A stretch of DNA of 64,000 nt from Natronosalvus rutilus (GCF_024204665.1 NZ_CP100355.1:3205451-3269450); one strand, 5' to 3'; counted from the first letter of the stretch, positions 51,535 to 60,690 are shown. The notes: a model not told the origin generated them from the sequence alone. Numbers and translations are program-made.

Positions 51535-52629
51535 TCGCTCGTCCCCCGCTGGCGGCTCGAGCGGACTCGGCGGCAACTCAGCGGCGACCTCGGGGTCGTT
51601 GTAGACGCCGGGAGCGACGTCGTTGGGGCCGTCGGGATAGTACAGCGCGGCCAGCAACTGAATCTGCCCGCGGCCGACGCCGAGTTCGAACTGCCCGCCG
51701 CCGTAACACCGAATCCCGTGCTCCTCGCAGTAGGCGATTGTCTCGAGCAACGACTCGAGCGAGCCGAATCGGGAGGGCTTGACGTTCAACCAGCGGGGCT
51801 CCCACGGCAGCGCCTCGACGTCCTCGACCCCGTGGATCGGGGCGTCCCAGGAAAGTCGGTTCTGAACCTTCGGAGCCTCGAGCAGCGGGTGCGTCTCCTC
51901 GGTTACACCCGGATCCTCGATTACGGCCTCCGGGAACGACTCGAGGACGCGTTCGTAGAACACGGGGTCTGCTGGAACGTCCACGTCGGTCCCCTCGTAC
52001 TGTCCCTTCAGGTCGAGGATTCGGACGGCGTCGGTCGCCACCAGGTCGTCGATCACGGCGCCGGTCCATTCGGGCGTCGGATCGAGTTTGAACTCGAGGG
52101 ACGGAACGGCTTCGCGAAGGCGCTCGACCCGATCGACTGACGGCGGCTCCCCGAGGCGGGTGCTCGCGACGAAGCGGAGCGGTTTCGGTTCGCGGTCGAG
52201 TGCGTCCCCGAGCGAGGTTCCGGCCTGGCGTAGCGCCAGGTCGAGCGCCGCGCTCTCGAATGCCCAGCGTCGGTAGTCCTGGAAGTCCTCGCGGTCGGGT
52301 GGGCCCGCCGGAAACAGATCCAGGTCCTCGAGGCGGTCGGAGAACGACGCCAGCGTGAATTCGCCCTCGAATTCGCCGGTCGGCAATCCGACCCGGTGGA
52401 GGGCGTCGTGTTCCTCGGCATCGTAGGTGACGTCTTCGCCGCGGCCCGTGACTCGCGCGTCGCCACGGCCGCCAGCGCGACCGTCTTCGTGTGCGGACGC
52501 GGAACCCGGACCCGTGAACGCGACCTCCGTCGTCACCCGCGTAAAATCGCTCGAGGTGTCGCGCTCGAGTCGGTGGAGTTCGACGTCGTCGATGCGCACC
52601 TCGAGGTCGGCCAGTCGATCGAAGTCCAT
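51517..52629 (-). CDS. Enolase-superfamily enzyme (mandelate racemase/muconate-lactonizing type)
   Basis: A 370-residue protein with the enolase-superfamily barrel. Metal-binding positions fit DLKGQYEGTD near residue 215, VIEDPGV near 246-252 and SWDAPIHGVED near 270-280; a Lys base is in WLNVKPSRFGSLESL near residue 290, and GGQFELGVGRGQIQLLAAL near 315-333 holds a late acid. The specific reaction is not predictable, and o-succinylbenzoate synthase or dipeptide epimerase are candidates. The N-terminal capping domain contains a Gly/Arg/Asp-rich haloarchaeal insertion. It is 63 bases upstream of the aminotransferase. Confidence 0.85.
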   Translation of the reverse strand: MDFDRLADLEVRIDDVELHRLERDTSSDFTRVTTEVAFTGPGSASAHEDGRAGGRGDARVTGRGEDVTYDAEEHDALHRVGLPTGEFEGEFTLASFSDRLEDLDLFPAGPPDREDFQDYRRWAFESAALDLALRQAGTSLGDALDREPKPLRFVASTRLGEPPSVDRVERLREAVPSLEFKLDPTPEWTGAVIDDLVATDAVRILDLKGQYEGTDVDVPADPVFYERVLESFPEAVIEDPGVTEETHPLLEAPKVQNRLSWDAPIHGVEDVEALPWEPRWLNVKPSRFGSLESLLETIAYCEEHGIRCYGGGQFELGVGRGQIQLLAALYYPDGPNDVAPGVYNDPEVAAELPPSPLEPPAGDERVGFQW

Positions 52630-52704
52630 GGTCGTCGTTGAACTGCCAGGACGATGAACGTTGGTACGGCCTCGTTGCTCGCCCCCCTATACGAACCTGC
52701 GAAA

Positions 52705-52733
52705 CAGCGACGTTACTCTTCTCCGCGTCGCTG
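52705..52733 (-). terminator. Hairpin overlapping the ubiB-like stop
   Basis: CAGCGACG (52705-52712) and CGTCGCTG (52726-52733) are perfect complements with a 13-base loop that contains the stop codon at 52713-52715. It could be a transcript end for the minus-strand gene. Confidence 0.45.
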
Positions 52734-54317
52734 CCTGAGGTTCTGGCGCGTGAACTGCGGTTTCGTCGAGATGGAACTCGGCGTCCGGAACGACCAGTAG
52801 AGGACGATCGAGAGGACGGCCGAAAAGACCGCCGCGACGACCGCCGCCACGGGCGCTCCTAAGGCGTAGAGGACGCCCATCGAGAACAGCGACATCGTCA
52901 ACAACATGCCGTAGACCAGTCGCTTCGCCAGGGTGGCGAACACCTGATCGCTGTCCTCGACGCCGACCCGGACGAACTGGTCGTCCCGTTCGAATCGGTC
53001 GAGCGTCCGCTCGAGTTTCGGCGGGATCCTGACGGCGGATCGACTGGCATCCCTGACCTCGCCCGCAGTGTCCTCGAGGACCCGCTGGATCGACTCCTCG
53101 CGGTAGCCCTGTTCGGTGAGGTAGTCCGTCGCGGTGGCGATAAAGTCGAAGTCGGGATCGAGGGTCACGCAGACGCCCTCGACGACGGTCGCCACCCGGA
53201 GCACGAGCGCGAGATTCTTCGGGAGGCGGAACGGGAACTCGTAGATCGAGTCCTCGATCTGGCCGACGATCTGCTGGACGCGGTACTGCTCGATGTCTTC
53301 GCCGCGCGCGTCGGCGATGGCGAGTTCCATCACGTCGGCCATCACGGCTCGATCGGCCTCGGGACTCAGCGTTCCGATCGCGATGAGGGAGTCGAGGATC
53401 GCGTCGATGTCCTGGTTGGCGATCGCGATGTAGAACTCGACGATCCTGTCCTGGACGAATTCGTCGACGCGGCCGCTCATCCCGAAGTCGTAGAAGACGA
53501 TCCGCCCGTCGTCGGTCACCGCCAGGTTTCCGGGGTGGGGATCGGCGTGAAAGACCCCGTCGTCGATGATCATCTGGAGGTACGACCGCTGGAGGTTCTC
53601 CGCGACCTGCTCGCGGTCGATCCCCTTTGCGTCGAGTTCGTCGACCTGGTTGATCTTCGTCCCGTCGATGTAGGCCATCGTCAGGACCCGGTCGCTCGAG
53701 TAAGCCTCGTACACCTCCGGGATAAGAAACCGGTCGTCGTCGTCGAAATTCGAGCGAATCTCGGCGAGCATCCGGGCCTCGCGATGGTAGTCCATCTCCT
53801 CGCGAATCGTCTTCGCGAACTCGTCGGCGAGGTTCTCGAGGGAGAACGACCTGGATTCGTCGACGAACCGAATCAGTATCGGGAGCGACCACCGGATCAC
53901 CCGGAGGTCGGACTCGACGAGCGTCTCGATTCCCGGCCGCCGAATCTTGACGGCGACGTCGTCGCCGTCGATTGAGGCACGGTACACCTGCCCCAGACTG
54001 GCACCGCTGATTGCGTCGGTATCGAAGTCCTGAAAGCGGGTGTCGACCGAGCCGAGATCCTCCTCGAGCACGACTCGCGCGTCGGCCCAGTCGGCCGGGG
54101 GTACCTCGTCCTGGAGCGCCGAGAGCACGTCGATGTACGCCGGCGGGAGGACGTCTGGTCGCGTCGAGAGCAACTGCCCGAGTTTGATGAACGTCGGACC
54201 GAGGGTGAGCAACGACTCGAGCAGGACTTCCGCGCGCTCGCGATGGGTCTCCGAGCCGACGCGGCGTGGCCGTCCGAAGACGAGCCAGCGGCGGCGGTCG
54301 CGAGCGTACGCCAGCAA
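52713..54317 (-). CDS. ABC1/UbiB family kinase-like protein
   Basis: A membrane-linked kinase-like protein of at least 534 residues. The atypical kinase part has FIKLGQLLSTRPDVLPPAY near residue 44, SGASLGQVYRASIDGDDVAVKIRRPG near 102-127 and VFHADPHPGNLAVTDDGRIVFYDFG near 275-300. Two C-terminal helices lie near 485-520. The first canonical start is a TTG at 54317, but the conserved N-terminus reads in frame upstream (about 54318-54383) with no ATG, GTG or TTG, so the true start may be a CTG or a frameshift is hidden there. Confidence 0.85.
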   Translation of the reverse strand: MLAYARDRRRWLVFGRPRRVGSETHRERAEVLLESLLTLGPTFIKLGQLLSTRPDVLPPAYIDVLSALQDEVPPADWADARVVLEEDLGSVDTRFQDFDTDAISGASLGQVYRASIDGDDVAVKIRRPGIETLVESDLRVIRWSLPILIRFVDESRSFSLENLADEFAKTIREEMDYHREARMLAEIRSNFDDDDRFLIPEVYEAYSSDRVLTMAYIDGTKINQVDELDAKGIDREQVAENLQRSYLQMIIDDGVFHADPHPGNLAVTDDGRIVFYDFGMSGRVDEFVQDRIVEFYIAIANQDIDAILDSLIAIGTLSPEADRAVMADVMELAIADARGEDIEQYRVQQIVGQIEDSIYEFPFRLPKNLALVLRVATVVEGVCVTLDPDFDFIATATDYLTEQGYREESIQRVLEDTAGEVRDASRSAVRIPPKLERTLDRFERDDQFVRVGVEDSDQVFATLAKRLVYGMLLTMSLFSMGVLYALGAPVAAVVAAVFSAVLSIVLYWSFRTPSSISTKPQFTRQNLRQRRGEE

Positions 54318-54392
54318 CAGCGGCAGGAAGTGCCACGCGACGACGACGAATCGTCGATACGCGCGAAGGATGCCCAGGTCAAGTCACCCGGG

Positions 54393-54788
54393 TTAGACGT
54401 CCCCGTCGGCGTCTTCGGCGGTCGAGTCCTCGGGGTCGCTCACGACGTCGATCGGCGTCCTATCGGATCCCTCCCGTTTCGGCAGGGCGAGTTCGAGTAC
54501 GCCCCGATCGACGCTCGCCTCGGCGTTCGACTCCGTCGCGTCGTCGGGCAGGGGGAGGTCGACGTCGAGAAAGAGCGGACGGTTCTCCTCGAGGTAGTGG
54601 TACTTCTCGGGGAGATCCTTCTGGCGGCGGGCCTCGATCCGAATGCGGCCGTCTTCGACGGCAACGTCCACGGTCTCGGCAGGGACCCCTGGCACGTCGA
54701 GCACGAGGAGGTAGGAGTCGTCGCTCTCGAGTAGATCGAAGAACGCGGCGTCGGAGAGGTCCCGGAGGGCGTCGCGCAGCGCTGACAT
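54393..54788 (-). CDS. Hsp20 family small heat-shock protein
   Basis: A 131-residue alpha-crystallin-type chaperone. The core is a beta-sandwich: SYLLVLDVPGVPAETVDVAVEDGRIRIEARR near residues 26-56 and DVDLPLPDDATESNAEASVDRGVLELALPK near 76-105, a canonical alpha-crystallin end. The C-terminus is an acidic tail. The ATG at 54788 is 24 bases after a TATA-like element. The UbiB-like gene follows a few bases beyond its stop. Confidence 0.9.
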   Translation of the reverse strand: MSALRDALRDLSDAAFFDLLESDDSYLLVLDVPGVPAETVDVAVEDGRIRIEARRQKDLPEKYHYLEENRPLFLDVDLPLPDDATESNAEASVDRGVLELALPKREGSDRTPIDVVSDPEDSTAEDADGDV

Positions 54789-54811
54789 AGTGACAGGTTC
54801 GAACGCCGCGA

Positions 54812-54819
54812 CGAAAAAG
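54812..54819 (-). promoter_or_regulatory. TATA-like element for Hsp20
   Basis: On the minus strand ctttttcg lies about 25 bases upstream of the ATG at 54788. Confidence 0.5.
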
Positions 54820-54859
54820 GCCGCGGTCCCGACCGATCGTTCTCGGACCGACGAGCAGG

Positions 54860-55695
54860 TCAGATACCGCCGACGCCGACCGCGAGAGAGATGACGAGGA
54901 ACAGGACACCCGCGAGCGTTGAGAGCAGTCCCCGGACCGCGACGCGGGATGCCGAACGGCGCTCGGTCACGTCGAAGAGCAGAAACGGCGGGCCGAGCAA
55001 ACGGTGGCGAACGCGAGCCAGCAGACCCGACTCCGGCGGGACCGACCGCTCGACGACGGCGTTCACCTGTCCCGTCTCTCGAGAGGCCGTCGTGTCGCGC
55101 CGGGCCGTCCCGAGCAGGTGAACCGACTCCCCGACGTCCAGTCGACGCTCCAGATAGCGCCGGTCGCGCCCGGTCGAAATCTCGAGCGGCCCCAGCGAGA
55201 GGCTCGTGTTCTCGTCGGACACGTCCTCGTCGCGTTCGATGTGGCGGGCGATTGTCGCCGGGGGCGTCTCGCCTCCCTTCTCGCCTCCCTCGACGCGAAT
55301 CCGCGCGTCCGTCGTGAGACGCAGGTCCGCCCCTCGCGGGTCGACCAGGACGTTCCCGTCTCGTCCTCGAGGCGGAACGGCACGACCTGAGTCCCACTGT
55401 CGATTTCGACCCACTTCGTGGTGCTCCCCGTGTTGGTCGACTTCCGGCGTTTCTCCTCGACGGCGTACTCGAGGGCGACACAGGCCGTCTCGGTGAACGG
55501 CGACTCGAGGACGTCGTCCCAGGCGAGCACGGTTCCAGACAGTTCGACGGACCCGCCGTTCGGCGTGTCGAGTACCGTGTGCGGCTCGCGTGCGAAGAGC
55601 CGATAGGCGAAGCCCAGTTCGCGGAGCCCGTAGCCGAGAAGGGCAACGCCGAGCAGTGCACCGAGGGCGGCCAGAGAGAGGACCAGGACGGACAT
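54860..55695 (-). pseudogene. GIDE-type membrane protein split by a one-base frameshift
   Basis: The first part (from ATG 55695: SVLVLSLAALGALLGVALLGYGLRELG, one or more helices, then VELSGTVLAWDDVLESPFTETAC) matches the GIDE (E3 ligase MUL1-like) domain family without a RING. Near 55355 the frame changes: RLEDETG continues in the other frame as NVLVDPRGADLRLTTDARIRVEGG to a final double helix (AVRGLLSTLAGVLFLVISLAVGVGG). The total length is 836 bases, one short of a multiple of three; adding a G to the GGG run at 55355-55357 restores one 278-codon frame. Sequencing error or true mutation is undecided. Confidence 0.78.
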
Positions 55696-55753
55696 GATTG
55701 AATACCAATGTATCGATGATGGTGAAAGTCGTCGGATTCGCGGCCGACCCGCA

Positions 55754-55761
55754 CGTTTTTC
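55754..55761 (+). promoter_or_regulatory. TATA-like element for moeA (first copy)
   Basis: The element cgtttttc lies about 26 bases before the ATG at 55787. Confidence 0.5.
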
Positions 55762-55786
55762 ATCGCCGGCCGTCCCTCTTTGCGAT

Positions 55787-57088
55787 ATGAAGGGTGCCGA
55801 CCGCGACCGCAAGGAGTCGGGGTTCCGAGTGAGAACCCGCGTCGACGACGCCCGATCGATCCTCGAGGCGGCGCTCGAGGAGCGAAGCGTCCGATGTGAC
55901 CAGGAACGCGTGGCACTCGAGCGCGCCGACGGGCGCGTCCTGGCCGAGTCGATCACCGCCGACGTCGACGTCCCCCACTACGAACGAGCGGCGATGGACG
56001 GCTACGCACTGCGAGCGGCGGACACGTTCGGTGCGAGCGAACGCTCGCCCGCCGTCTTGCGCCTCGAAGATCAGCCCGACTCCGAAACCACCCTCCCCCC
56101 GGAAACGGCCCGTCGGGTCCACACCGGCAGCGCCGTCCCCGCCGATGCCGACGCAGTCGTCATGCTCGAGCACGCCGAATCGCTCGCGGCGACGGGCGAA
56201 CTCGAGGTGCTCGACGCGGTCGCTGAGGGTGAGAACGTCGCGCCCGTCGGGGAGGACGTCGAGGCCGGACAGCAACTGTACGAACCGGGCCACCGACTGC
56301 GGCCCTCGGACCTCGGCCTCCTCCGGTCGGCGGGGATCGACCGCCCACTCGTTTCGAACCGACCGACCGTCGGCGTCGTGCCGACCGGCGAGGAGGTCGT
56401 CCAGGCCGATCCCGACCCTGGCGAGGTGATCGAGACAAACGGGCTGACGGTCTCGCGACTGGTCGAGCGGTGGGGCGGTCGCGCGACCCACCGCGAGATC
56501 GTGACGGACGACGCCGAGGCGCTTCGCGTGGCGATCCAGCGCGATCTGACGAAGGAAGTCGTCGTCACGACTGGCGGGTCTTCGGTCGGCCAGCGGGATC
56601 TCCTGCCGGAGGTGATCGACGACCTCGGCGAGGTGCTGGTTCACGGCGTCGCGCTGAAACCCGGTCACCCGGTCTGTCTCGGGATCGTCGAGGAGACGCC
56701 GGTGCTCGCGTTGCCGGGGTATCCGGTGGCGTGTCTCATCAACGCGGTCCAGTTCCTGCGGCCGACGCTCGCGTGGCTCCAGGGGACCGAGGCGACCCCC
56801 CATCCGACGGTGGCGGCGCGTCTCGAGCGAAAGATCGCCTCGGAGCCAGGAACGCGGACGTTTGCCCGGGTGTCGCTCGAAGCGGATGAGGGAGTCGAGC
56901 AGGCGCACGAGGGACACGAGGAAGGGGAAGAAGGTGGGGAGCTGGTCACGACCCCCACGCGAGCGAGCGGGTCGGGCGTGCTCTCGAGCGTTGCGCTCGC
57001 CGACGGCTGGGTCGTCGTCCCGGAAGAGCGAGAGGGGATTCCAGCGGGTGAAACAGTGGCGGTGGAGAACTGGGAACCCTGGTTCTGA
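55787..57088 (+). CDS. moeA: Molybdopterin molybdenumtransferase MoeA, first copy
   Basis: MoeA inserts molybdate or tungstate into adenylated molybdopterin. The 433-residue protein has VPHYERAAMDGYALRAADTFG near residues 63-83, TGSAVPADADAVVMLEHAE near 110-128, the GVVPTGEEVV region near 199-208 and VVVTTGGSSVGQRDLLP near 258-274 (acidic cation site and G-rich loop), then LALPGYPVACLIN near 306-318. The N-terminus has a short basic extension. The ATG at 55787 fits a TATA element. The second moeA copy follows in the same direction after 223 bases with its own promoter. Confidence 0.93.
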   Translation: MKGADRDRKESGFRVRTRVDDARSILEAALEERSVRCDQERVALERADGRVLAESITADVDVPHYERAAMDGYALRAADTFGASERSPAVLRLEDQPDSETTLPPETARRVHTGSAVPADADAVVMLEHAESLAATGELEVLDAVAEGENVAPVGEDVEAGQQLYEPGHRLRPSDLGLLRSAGIDRPLVSNRPTVGVVPTGEEVVQADPDPGEVIETNGLTVSRLVERWGGRATHREIVTDDAEALRVAIQRDLTKEVVVTTGGSSVGQRDLLPEVIDDLGEVLVHGVALKPGHPVCLGIVEETPVLALPGYPVACLINAVQFLRPTLAWLQGTEATPHPTVAARLERKIASEPGTRTFARVSLEADEGVEQAHEGHEEGEEGGELVTTPTRASGSGVLSSVALADGWVVVPEEREGIPAGETVAVENWEPWF

Positions 57089-57281
57089 GCGGAGCGAGGC
57101 GACGAGGCGTCGGACTGTGGCGAACAGGCGACACACCGCTACCGCGATCCGTCGTGTCGCACGACCGCCGCGCGGATCGCGTCTCGAGTCAGTTCACGCC
57201 GGGTTTGGCCTCTCATTCGTACATAAACTCCCGTACAGCGATCGGGTCGAAGTGAGCCGAGCGCGCCGGTGGACACTCGAG

Positions 57282-57289
57282 GTTTTTAC
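57282..57289 (+). promoter_or_regulatory. TATA box for second moeA
   Basis: The element gtttttac lies about 26 bases before the ATG at 57312, so this gene has its own promoter. Confidence 0.55.
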
Positions 57290-57311
57290 GGCATCGCTTC
57301 CAAGGACGCCC

Positions 57312-59186
57312 ATGGCCCGCAAGGAATTTCGGGATCTCGCGACACCCGAGCAAGCCCACGAGGCGATTCGGTCGCTGTCGCTCGAGGGCGGCATCGACCG
57401 CGTCCCCCTGTCAGAGGCACGCGGCCGGGTACTGGTGACGCGCGTCGACGCCGAACTGGACGTCCCCGGCTTCGATCGCTCGAGTCTAGACGGCTACGCC
57501 CTCCGCGCGAGCGACACGTTCGGAGCGGACGAAGCCGACCCAGCTCGCCTCGAACTGGTTGGGGAGGTCCACGCCGGCGAGGAGCCGGGACTCGAGGTCG
57601 AACCCGGCGAAGCGGTCGAAATCTCGACCGGAGCCGTAATGCCGCCCGGGGCCGACACGATGGTTCCCGTCGAGCGAACGGACCTCGAAGATGGGACGGT
57701 TCTGGTCCGCACGAGCGTCGCTCCAGGAGACAACGTCATGTTCGCTGGGGCTGACGTCGCCGCCGGCGAGCGAGCGCTTGGGCCGGGGACGCAGCTGACG
57801 CCGCGGGAGACCGGCCTGCTCTCGGCGCTGGGCGTCGACGAGGTCCCCGTTCGTTCCCGTCCCCGCGTGGGAATCGTCTCGACCGGTGACGAACTCGTTC
57901 GCCCGGGCGGCGACCTTGAGAGTGCCCGCGGGCAGATCTACGACGTCAACAGCTACACGGTCGCCGCGGGCGTCGAGGAGGCAGGCGGCGAGGCGGTGCT
58001 CTACCCGCACGCGGGCGACGACCCCGCCGAGATGGAGCGCGTACTTCGGGAAGCGGCCGAGGGGTGCGATCTCGTGCTCTCGTCCGGATCGACGAGCGCG
58101 AGCGCGGTCGACGTGATTTACCGCGTGATCGAGGAACAAGGCGAGTTGCTGCTGCACGGCGTGAGCGTCAAACCCGGGAAGCCGATGCTGATCGGGCGCC
58201 TCGAGCGGTCGGATTCGGCGGGACGGTCCGCCTACGTCGGCCTCCCCGGCTACCCCGTCTCGGCGATGATGGTCTTCCGGACGTTCGTCGCACCTGCCAT
58301 CCGCGAGGCGGCCGGCGTTCCGGAACCCGAGACGGCGACGCTGACCGGCCGCCTGGCTCGAGAGGAGCGATCCGAGCAGGGGCGTCATCGCTTGCTTCCG
58401 GTCGGCGTCACGACTGACGGCGACGGCGAGTACCTGGTCTACCCCGTCGACAAGGGGAGCGGGGCGACGACCAGCCTCGTCGAAGCCGACGGAGTCGTCG
58501 AAATCGACGCCGACACGGACTACCTCGAGGTCGGCGCAACACTCGAGGTCCGGCTGTTCTCGCCCGATCGTCGGCTCCCGACGCTGTTCGGCGTCGGCGA
58601 GGACGATCCGACCCTCAACCGCGTCCTGGATCGTCTGGTGCGACCACGATACCTCCCGATCGGATCGCGCCCCGCACTGCGGCGGCTTCGGACGGGAGCG
58701 CCCGACGTGGCCGTGGTCGCCGGGCCGGTCGAGCCGGATCGCGAACCCGAAGGTACCGAACTCGGCTCCTGGGATCGAGAGTGGGGGCTGATCGTGCCTG
58801 CGGGGAACCCGGCTGAGGTCGAGGGGCTCGAGTCGCTCGTCGACCGCGACCTGCGGTTCGTCAACCGGACGACCGATTCGGGGTTGCGAACGAGCCTGGG
58901 CGTCGCCCTCGCGGAACTCGCGGACGAACGTGGCCAGGACCGCCACGACCTCACCGCGGCCATCGACGGCTTCGATTTGGGACTACGCGCCCACGAGAGC
59001 CCTGCTCGACGGGTCATCGCCGGGGAAGCGGACGTCGCGCTCGGACTTCAGGAGACCGCGGAGCGATTGAGCCTCGGATTCGTTTCCCTCGGGGAACAAC
59101 CAGTCCAAGTCTGGGCAGCGGCCGACCGCATCGACAAACCGGGCGTTCGGGAACTCAAGTCGGCCCTCCGTAAGAAACTCGAATAA
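57312..59186 (+). CDS. moeA: MoeA fused to a periplasmic-binding-protein-like domain
   Basis: A 624-residue fusion. The MoeA part (about 1-410) has DVPGFDRSSLDGYALRASDTFG near 46-67, TGAVMPPGADTMVPVERTDLE near 100-120, VGIVSTGDELVRPGG near 187-201 and LVLSSGSTSASAVDVIYRVIE near 250-270. The PBP-like domain (about 425-624) includes GLIVPAGNPAEVEGLESL, FVNRTTDSGLRTSL and AGEADVALGLQETAERL, as in LysR/ModE-type substrate-binding folds. Such fusions are found in archaea and may sense molybdate or tungstate. It may serve the AOR encoded at 63127. Confidence 0.92.
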   Translation: MARKEFRDLATPEQAHEAIRSLSLEGGIDRVPLSEARGRVLVTRVDAELDVPGFDRSSLDGYALRASDTFGADEADPARLELVGEVHAGEEPGLEVEPGEAVEISTGAVMPPGADTMVPVERTDLEDGTVLVRTSVAPGDNVMFAGADVAAGERALGPGTQLTPRETGLLSALGVDEVPVRSRPRVGIVSTGDELVRPGGDLESARGQIYDVNSYTVAAGVEEAGGEAVLYPHAGDDPAEMERVLREAAEGCDLVLSSGSTSASAVDVIYRVIEEQGELLLHGVSVKPGKPMLIGRLERSDSAGRSAYVGLPGYPVSAMMVFRTFVAPAIREAAGVPEPETATLTGRLAREERSEQGRHRLLPVGVTTDGDGEYLVYPVDKGSGATTSLVEADGVVEIDADTDYLEVGATLEVRLFSPDRRLPTLFGVGEDDPTLNRVLDRLVRPRYLPIGSRPALRRLRTGAPDVAVVAGPVEPDREPEGTELGSWDREWGLIVPAGNPAEVEGLESLVDRDLRFVNRTTDSGLRTSLGVALAELADERGQDRHDLTAAIDGFDLGLRAHESPARRVIAGEADVALGLQETAERLSLGFVSLGEQPVQVWAAADRIDKPGVRELKSALRKKLE

Positions 59187-59236
59187 CGTACGGAGATAGT
59201 CTCTGGGCACCGGTAGTCAGGATCTTCGAAGTAGTA

Positions 59237-59244
59237 GTTTTACG
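59237..59244 (+). promoter_or_regulatory. TATA box for BAT-type regulator 1
   Basis: The element gttttacg lies 23-30 bases before the ATG at 59267. Confidence 0.55.
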
Positions 59245-59266
59245 CCCGAGCGGTGTAGTGTGCGTG

Positions 59267-59914
59267 ATGTCGACGATTGCCGAGTTTCGGATCCCGGCCT
59301 CGGATACGGCGATGGAAACGACGTTCGAGCGAGCGCCACAGGCCAGGCTCGAACTCGAGTCCTCCGTGTCGAAGACGCTCCCGTCGATCTGGGTCTCGGG
59401 GACGACCTGCGAGGCGATCGAGAACGCCTTCGCGGCCGACGACACGATCGAGCGATTCGAACTGGTCGCGAGTGCCGAAGACCGGCTCCTCTACGACGTC
59501 GACTCCGAGCGCGGACAGTACCTCTACGACGAGTTGCTCTCTTCTGGCGGCTCGTTGCTCGAGGGGAGCGGCGTCGATTCCTGGTGGCAGTTCAAGATGC
59601 GATTTCGGACGCGCGAGCACCTCGTCGATACCCACGAGGCACTCGAGAGCCAGGGCATCGTGGTCGATTTGATCCGCGTCACTGACGTCTCGACGGTGTC
59701 GACTGGGAACACACGGCTCACGCCGGAGCAACACGAGGCGTTGACGGCCGCGTTCGAGAAGGGGTACTTCAAGATTCCGCGCCAGATTTCGATGGAGGAA
59801 CTCGCGAACGACCTCGGCATCTCCCACCAGGCGCTCTCGGAACGATTGCGGCGCGCGTACGGGACGCTAGTCGACGCGGAGGTACAGCCGGTGAACGAGC
59901 AGACGACCGACTAA
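59267..59914 (+). CDS. Bacterio-opsin-activator type HTH regulator
   Basis: A 215-residue regulator of the BAT/HTH_10 family. The N-terminal sensor-like domain (about 1-155) has VSGTTCEAIENAFAADDTIERF, without a clear cofactor motif, and the C-terminal HTH_10 contains LTPEQHEALTAAFEKGYFKIPRQISMEELANDLGISHQALSERLRRAYGTLV. This family activates genes in haloarchaea, often by light or oxygen. The 3' end overlaps the HAD gene on the other strand by 4 bases. Confidence 0.9.
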   Translation: MSTIAEFRIPASDTAMETTFERAPQARLELESSVSKTLPSIWVSGTTCEAIENAFAADDTIERFELVASAEDRLLYDVDSERGQYLYDELLSSGGSLLEGSGVDSWWQFKMRFRTREHLVDTHEALESQGIVVDLIRVTDVSTVSTGNTRLTPEQHEALTAAFEKGYFKIPRQISMEELANDLGISHQALSERLRRAYGTLVDAEVQPVNEQTTD

Positions 59915-60540
59915 AACAGTTCTTCGAACGATTGGACGCGGTAGTCGCCGAGCACGCAGCGTCCGCGCCGGTCGTGACCGACGCGTTCGACGTGAATCGC
60001 GTCAAGGCCGGCGTTCCAGGCAGCGCCGACGTCCCCGGCACCGTCGCCAGCGAGGACGCCCTGGTGTCCGTTTTCGGCGACCCCCAGGTTCGACATTACC
60101 TGCTCGACAGGGGTCGGGTCGGGTTTCCAGCCCGTCTCCGGGGTACAGCACAGCACGTCGTCGAACCAGTCGCGAATCCCGACGTGGTCGAGGACGGGAT
60201 CGGCCAGGAACTGCTGGCAGTGGGTGACGAGGCCGACCGGCGTCTCGAGGTCGCCGACGAACGCGGCGTCTTCGTGGAGGTACGTCTGTTCGGCGCGAAC
60301 GAGCGGATCCTCCTCGGCGTGGAAGGCGTCCCAGAACGCCGACGGCTCGATGCCCCAGGCCCTGAGCTGAGCGTCGCGGGAGCCGGTGAGGCCGTTCCAG
60401 AGGATATCGGCTTCCCGGTCGGTGAACTCTCGACCGAGCCGGTCACCGACGCGGTCGAACACCTCGCGGGTGTAGGACCACTCGACGTCGATCAGGGTCC
60501 CGTCGAGATCGAGGAGCCAGAAGTCGTACTCCGAGACCAT
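59911..60540 (-). CDS. HAD-superfamily hydrolase
   Basis: A 209-residue phosphatase-like protein. DLDGTLIDVEWSYTRE near residues 11-26 supplies the catalytic Asp in DxDGT, GLVTHCQQFLAD near 103-114 holds the Ser/Thr motif site, and WKPDPTPVEQVM near 138-149 with AGDGAGDVGAAWNAGLD near 163-179 completes the fold. The substrate is unknown. A palindromic TATA box supports the ATG at 60540. The 3' end overlaps a plus-strand BAT gene. Confidence 0.9.
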   Translation of the reverse strand: MVSEYDFWLLDLDGTLIDVEWSYTREVFDRVGDRLGREFTDREADILWNGLTGSRDAQLRAWGIEPSAFWDAFHAEEDPLVRAEQTYLHEDAAFVGDLETPVGLVTHCQQFLADPVLDHVGIRDWFDDVLCCTPETGWKPDPTPVEQVMSNLGVAENGHQGVLAGDGAGDVGAAWNAGLDAIHVERVGHDRRGRCVLGDYRVQSFEELF

Positions 60541-60564
60541 GTGGAGCTACCAGTAGTCGCTCCG

Positions 60565-60572
60565 CTTATAAG
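60565..60572 (-). promoter_or_regulatory. Palindromic TATA box for HAD hydrolase
   Basis: The sequence cttataag is its own complement and lies about 25 bases before the ATG at 60540. Confidence 0.6.
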
Positions 60573-60690
60573 TGTGTGTCGCCGCGAGCGCCGCCGGTGA
60601 CGGTATTGCTGGTTTCCCACGTCGCTCGTGTCGCCCGTCAGACGTCCCTCACGTCCCCCGTCACACGTCACTTCCCCATGAGCGCAGAAC

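Noticed and set aside
55760-57136. 458-codon frame on the minus strand across the first moeA
   Set aside because: Same reason: reverse reading of a gene with intact MoeA motifs.
57486-58946. 486-codon frame on the minus strand across the moeA fusion
   Set aside because: Antisense to a well-supported MoeA-PBP fusion and lacking recognisable motifs.
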